Assembly: GCA_025963425.1 (NCBI GenBank)
Contig: JAOPUQ010000342.1
Location: 1-22,963 of the forward strand
Length of the DNA: 22,963 bases
Direction of reading: 5' to 3'
Source: Modestobacter sp.
Lineage (GTDB): Bacteria > Actinomycetota > Actinomycetes > Mycobacteriales > Geodermatophilaceae
Below are positions 20,201-22,963 of this stretch, piece by piece; position 1 is the first letter of the stretch, and the number at the start of each line of letters is the position of its first letter. The translations under genes were made by a program, and so were the position numbers. Below the pieces are notes generated by a model that did no database searches, was not told the DNA's origin, and was given only the letters and a program-made list of their open reading frames with translations.

Positions 20201-22963
20201 TCACGAACCGACCTGTCCCGCGCCGGTCGAGTCCTCGACCGGTGCCCGGCCGTTGACCCCGACCCGGCCGGACTCCACGCCCGCCCGCCTCCGGTGGGCC
20301 TCCACGAACTCGACCAGCTCCGGCCCGCGCGGACGCCGGCCGGGCCGGATGTCGCAGGTGGACACCTTGGACTCCTGGATGTGGGTGTTCGGGTCCAGCA
20401 CGATGCCCAGCAGGTCGTTGGCCGAGTCGCCGGTGGACAGCCCGGCGTAGGACCAGTGGTACGGCATGCCGATCTGGTGGACGACGGTGCCGTCGCGCAG
20501 CTTGATCGGCCGGACCCGCTCGGTCACCAGCACCTTCGCCTCGATCGCCGACCGGGCGCTGATCAGCGTGGCGAACTCGCCGTTGGTCAGCCCCCGCTCC
20601 TTCGCCAGCTCGGGGCTCACCTCGACGAAGAACTCCGGCTGCAGCTCCGACAGGTAGGGCAGCGTGCGGCTCATCCCGCCGGCCGTGTGGTGCTCGGTCA
20701 GCCGGTAGGTGGTCACCGCGTACGGATAGACCTCGCTGCGCGAGGGGTTCGCGCGGTTCCAGGCGCCGCCGATCCTCTCGATGCCCGGGTTGGACTGCTG
20801 CTTGTAGAAGGCGTTCTCCACCGGCGACTCGGCAGGCTCGTAGTGGCTCGGCAGCGGACCGTCGACCACCCCCGCCGGCGCGTACAACCAGGCCTTGCCG
20901 TCGCCCTGCATGACGAACGGGTCGGCACCGCCGATCGCGTCCTGCGCCCGCGCCCCCTCCGGGGGCACATAGTCCGGCCGCTTGCGCGCCTCGAAGTCGG
21001 GGACGTCGTCGCCGGTCCACATGCCGGCCTCCTCGTCCCACCACACGTACTTCTTGCGCTCGCTCCACGGCTTGCCGTCCGGGTCGGCCGACGCGCGGTT
21101 GTAGAGCATGCGCCGGTTCAACGGCCAGGCCCAGCCCCACTCGGAGGCCACCGGGCCCTGCTCGCGGGCCGGCTTGCGCCGGGCGGCCTGGTTGACCCCG
21201 TCGGCGAAGACACCGGTGTAGATCCAGCAGCCACCGCTGGTCGACCCGTCGTCCTTCATCTCCATGTAGGACGACAGCGCGCGGCCGTCGGGACCGAAGC
21301 CGTTGATCTCCCGCAGCACCGCCTCGGCGCTGGGCTCGAGGTGCTCACCGTGGGTCGGGTAGTCCCAGGTGAGCTCCAGCAGCGGCCGGTCACGCGGGTC
21401 GGTGGACCCGGCGAGCCGCTCGCGCAGCATGCGACCGAGGTGGAAGTAGAACCACAGGTCGCTGCGGGCGTCGGCCGGCGGCTCGACCGCCTTGTGGCGC
21501 CACTGCAGCAGCCGCTGGGTCTGGGTGAAGGTGCCTTCCTTCTCCGTGTGCGTGGCGGCCGGCAGGAAGAAGACCTCGGTGCCGATCGTCTCGGGGGCCA
21601 ACTCCCCCGACTCGATCTCCGGGCCCTGCTTCCAGAAGGTCGCCGACTCGATCATCTGCAGGTCGCGAACGACCAGCCAGTCCAGGTTGGCCAGCCCGAA
21701 CCGGTTCATCCGGCCGTTGGGGTGGCCGACCGAGGGGTTCTCGCCGACCAGGAAGTAGCCGGAGACCTTCCCCTCGATCATGTCGGCGACCGTGCGGTAG
21801 GAGCTGTGGTCACCGTTGATCTTGGGGATGTAGTCGAACGCGAAGTCGTTCTCCGCCGTCGCGTTCTCCCCCCACCAGGCCTTGAGCAGGCTGACGGTGT
21901 ACGCGCGCTTGTTGCCCCAGAACCCGGCCTTGCCGGCGGCGTCGGCCACGTAGTCGTCCAGCGACTGGTGCTGGTCGGCGTGCGGCATGGGCAGGTAGCC
22001 CGGCAGCAGGTTGAACAGCGTCGGGACGTCGGTGGAGCCCTGGATGCTGGCGTGGCCGCGCAGCGCCATGATCCCGCCGCCGGGGCGGCCGATGTTGCCC
22101 AGCAGCGTCTGCAGGATCGACGCCGTCCGGATGTACTGCGCGCCGACGCTGTGCTGCGTCCAGCCCACCGAGTACACCCACGCCGTCGTCCGGTCGCGGT
22201 TGCTGTTGGCCGTGACCCACTTCGCGACCTGCTCGAACACCGCCGGCTCGATGCCGCAGACCTCGGACACCATCTCCGGGGTGTAGCGGGCGAAGTGCCG
22301 CTTGAGCACCTGGAAGACGCTGCGCGGGTGCTGCAGCGTCTCGTCCCGCTTCGGCTTGGCCGGGATCGGCGGTCCACCGCTGCCGGCGGCCTCCGCCCGG
22401 TCGGCGTCCTTCACCGACGCCTGCTGCTCCGACCGCTCCTGCTCAGCGGCACCCGACGGATCGTCGGAGGAGGCGTGCTCGGTCCCGTTCGGCTCGTACT
22501 GCCAGCTGGACTCGTCGTAGTGGCCGGTCTCCGGGTCGAAGCCGGAGAAGATCCCGTCGAGGTCCTCGACGTCGACGAAGTCCTCGCCGACCAGCGCCGC
22601 GGCGTTGGTGTAGGCCGACACGTACTCCTTGAAGTACAGCTCGTTGTCGAGCACGTACTTGATCAGCCCACCGAGGAACGCGATGTCGGTGCCGATGCGC
22701 AGCGGGACGTGCAGGTCCGCGATCGCACTGGTCCGCGTGAAGCGCGGGTCGATGTGGATGATCTTGGCGCCCCTGGCCTTCGCCTCGGACACCCACTGGA
22801 AGCCGACCGGATGGCACTCGGCCATGTTCGAACCCTCGATGACGATGCAATCGGAGTTCGCCAGGTCTTCCAGGAAGTTGGTTGCGCCACCACGGCCGAA
22901 CGAGGCTCCCAGACCGGGAACCGTCGAAGAGTGCTATATGCGGGCCTGGTTCTCGATCTGTAT
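20201..22963 (-). CDS. fdhA: respiratory formate dehydrogenase catalytic subunit, selenocysteine encoded by TAG, 5' end outside window
   Basis: The visible part is 920 codons ending at TGA 20201-20203. Read from 22963 it begins IQIENQARI, then TAG (22936-22934), then HSSTVPGLGASFGRGGATN. In selenocysteine formate dehydrogenases this is the QAR-x-U-H active site, so TAG falls exactly on the Sec codon and the conserved His follows it. Next come IVIEGSNMAECHPVGF, KIIHIDPRFTRTSAIADLHV and RIGTDIAFLGG, all standard bis-MGD molybdenum (or tungsten) enzyme segments. The C-terminal cofactor-binding domain includes VHQIGMPYHWSYAGLSTGDSAND. The enzyme oxidises formate to CO2 and passes electrons to FdhB and the NrfD-type subunit. 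A low-complexity insertion (22346-22492) precedes DETLQHPR. A start at ATG 22825 would be false, because it would remove the active site. Confidence 0.93.
22904..22922 (-). promoter_or_regulatory. bacterial SECIS element (selenocysteine insertion hairpin)
   Basis: The mRNA hairpin GGUUCCC-GGUCU-GGGAGCC starts 11 bases after the TAG codon. It has a 7-base-pair stem (one G-U pair) and a 5-base loop. The loop GGUCU and the 11-base distance are the same as I recall for E. coli fdhF, where SelB binds the loop guanine region. In fdhF a U is bulged in the stem; here the corresponding U can pair with an A. Confidence 0.85.
22934..22936 (-). other. TAG codon recoded as selenocysteine
   Basis: This is an in-frame TAG at the active-site position of formate dehydrogenase, followed by CAC (His). 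The frame is conserved on both sides of it. UAG-directed Sec insertion is known from Geodermatophilus and Blastococcus, with a tRNA-Sec carrying a CUA anticodon. That tRNA is not in this window. Confidence 0.88.

Noticed and set aside
22934..22936. TAG in fdhA read as an inactivating nonsense mutation
   Set aside because: The stop falls precisely on the Sec residue, is followed by a SECIS-type hairpin at the correct distance, and the remaining 910 codons show no frameshift or decay.
1..22963. CRISPR arrays, insertion sequences, integrase genes or attachment sites
   Set aside because: No regularly spaced repeats, transposase-like proteins or flanking duplications were seen. The only tandem repeats are short and lie within coding sequence (fdhB and the nrfD-type gene).

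Overview
The window is very GC-rich DNA with GC-biased third codon positions, frequent GTG starts and mostly TGA stops (17 of 19 complete gene ends). This points to a high-GC actinobacterium. The strongest taxonomic clue is at the right edge: a formate dehydrogenase gene whose selenocysteine (Sec) position is TAG, not TGA. I know this code variant from Geodermatophilus and Blastococcus (Geodermatophilaceae), so that family is my best guess.

Layout. Bases 1-390 hold the 3' end of a CysQ-like phosphatase gene. Bases 391-839 hold no recognisable gene, only one doubtful 60-codon frame. From 840 to about 16950 lies a surface-polysaccharide locus. Its main minus-strand operon runs from a Wzc-type chain-length regulator/tyrosine kinase (16086) through pglF-, pglE- and pglC-like genes, a polytopic membrane protein (candidate polymerase), two glycosyltransferase-type genes and a Wzx-type flippase (5944). 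A pglD-like acetyltransferase gene lies on the plus strand (5283-5891). A GT4 glycosyltransferase and a sugar-nucleotide epimerase form a second short minus-strand operon (5068-2919). Two paralogous low-molecular-weight tyrosine phosphatases, both on the plus strand, stand at the two ends of the locus (2276-2905 and 16329-16949). An LCP-family ligase gene (1988-840) closes it.

How the genes fit together. PglF (4,6-dehydratase), PglE (aminotransferase) and PglD (acetyltransferase) would together make UDP-N,N'-diacetylbacillosamine. PglC would load that sugar phosphate on undecaprenyl phosphate, the glycosyltransferases would extend it, and Wzx plus the candidate polymerase would export and polymerise it. 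The tyrosine kinase and the two phosphatases would control chain length or export, and the LCP protein could attach the product to the wall. This is inference from family membership and gene order.

An SGNH-hydrolase-like membrane-anchored protein (17805-17002) lacks the nucleophilic serine. From 19114 upward a minus-strand operon encodes a respiratory formate dehydrogenase: catalytic subunit (22963-20201, 5' end outside the window), four-cluster iron-sulfur subunit and NrfD-type membrane subunit. In the catalytic gene, an in-frame TAG lies exactly at the Sec site. It is followed 11 bases later by a hairpin with a GGUCU loop, closely matching the architecture I recall for the E. coli fdhF SECIS element. 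Two other genes in the window use TAG as an ordinary stop, so recoding must depend on context. No selA, selB, selC or selD gene is visible here.
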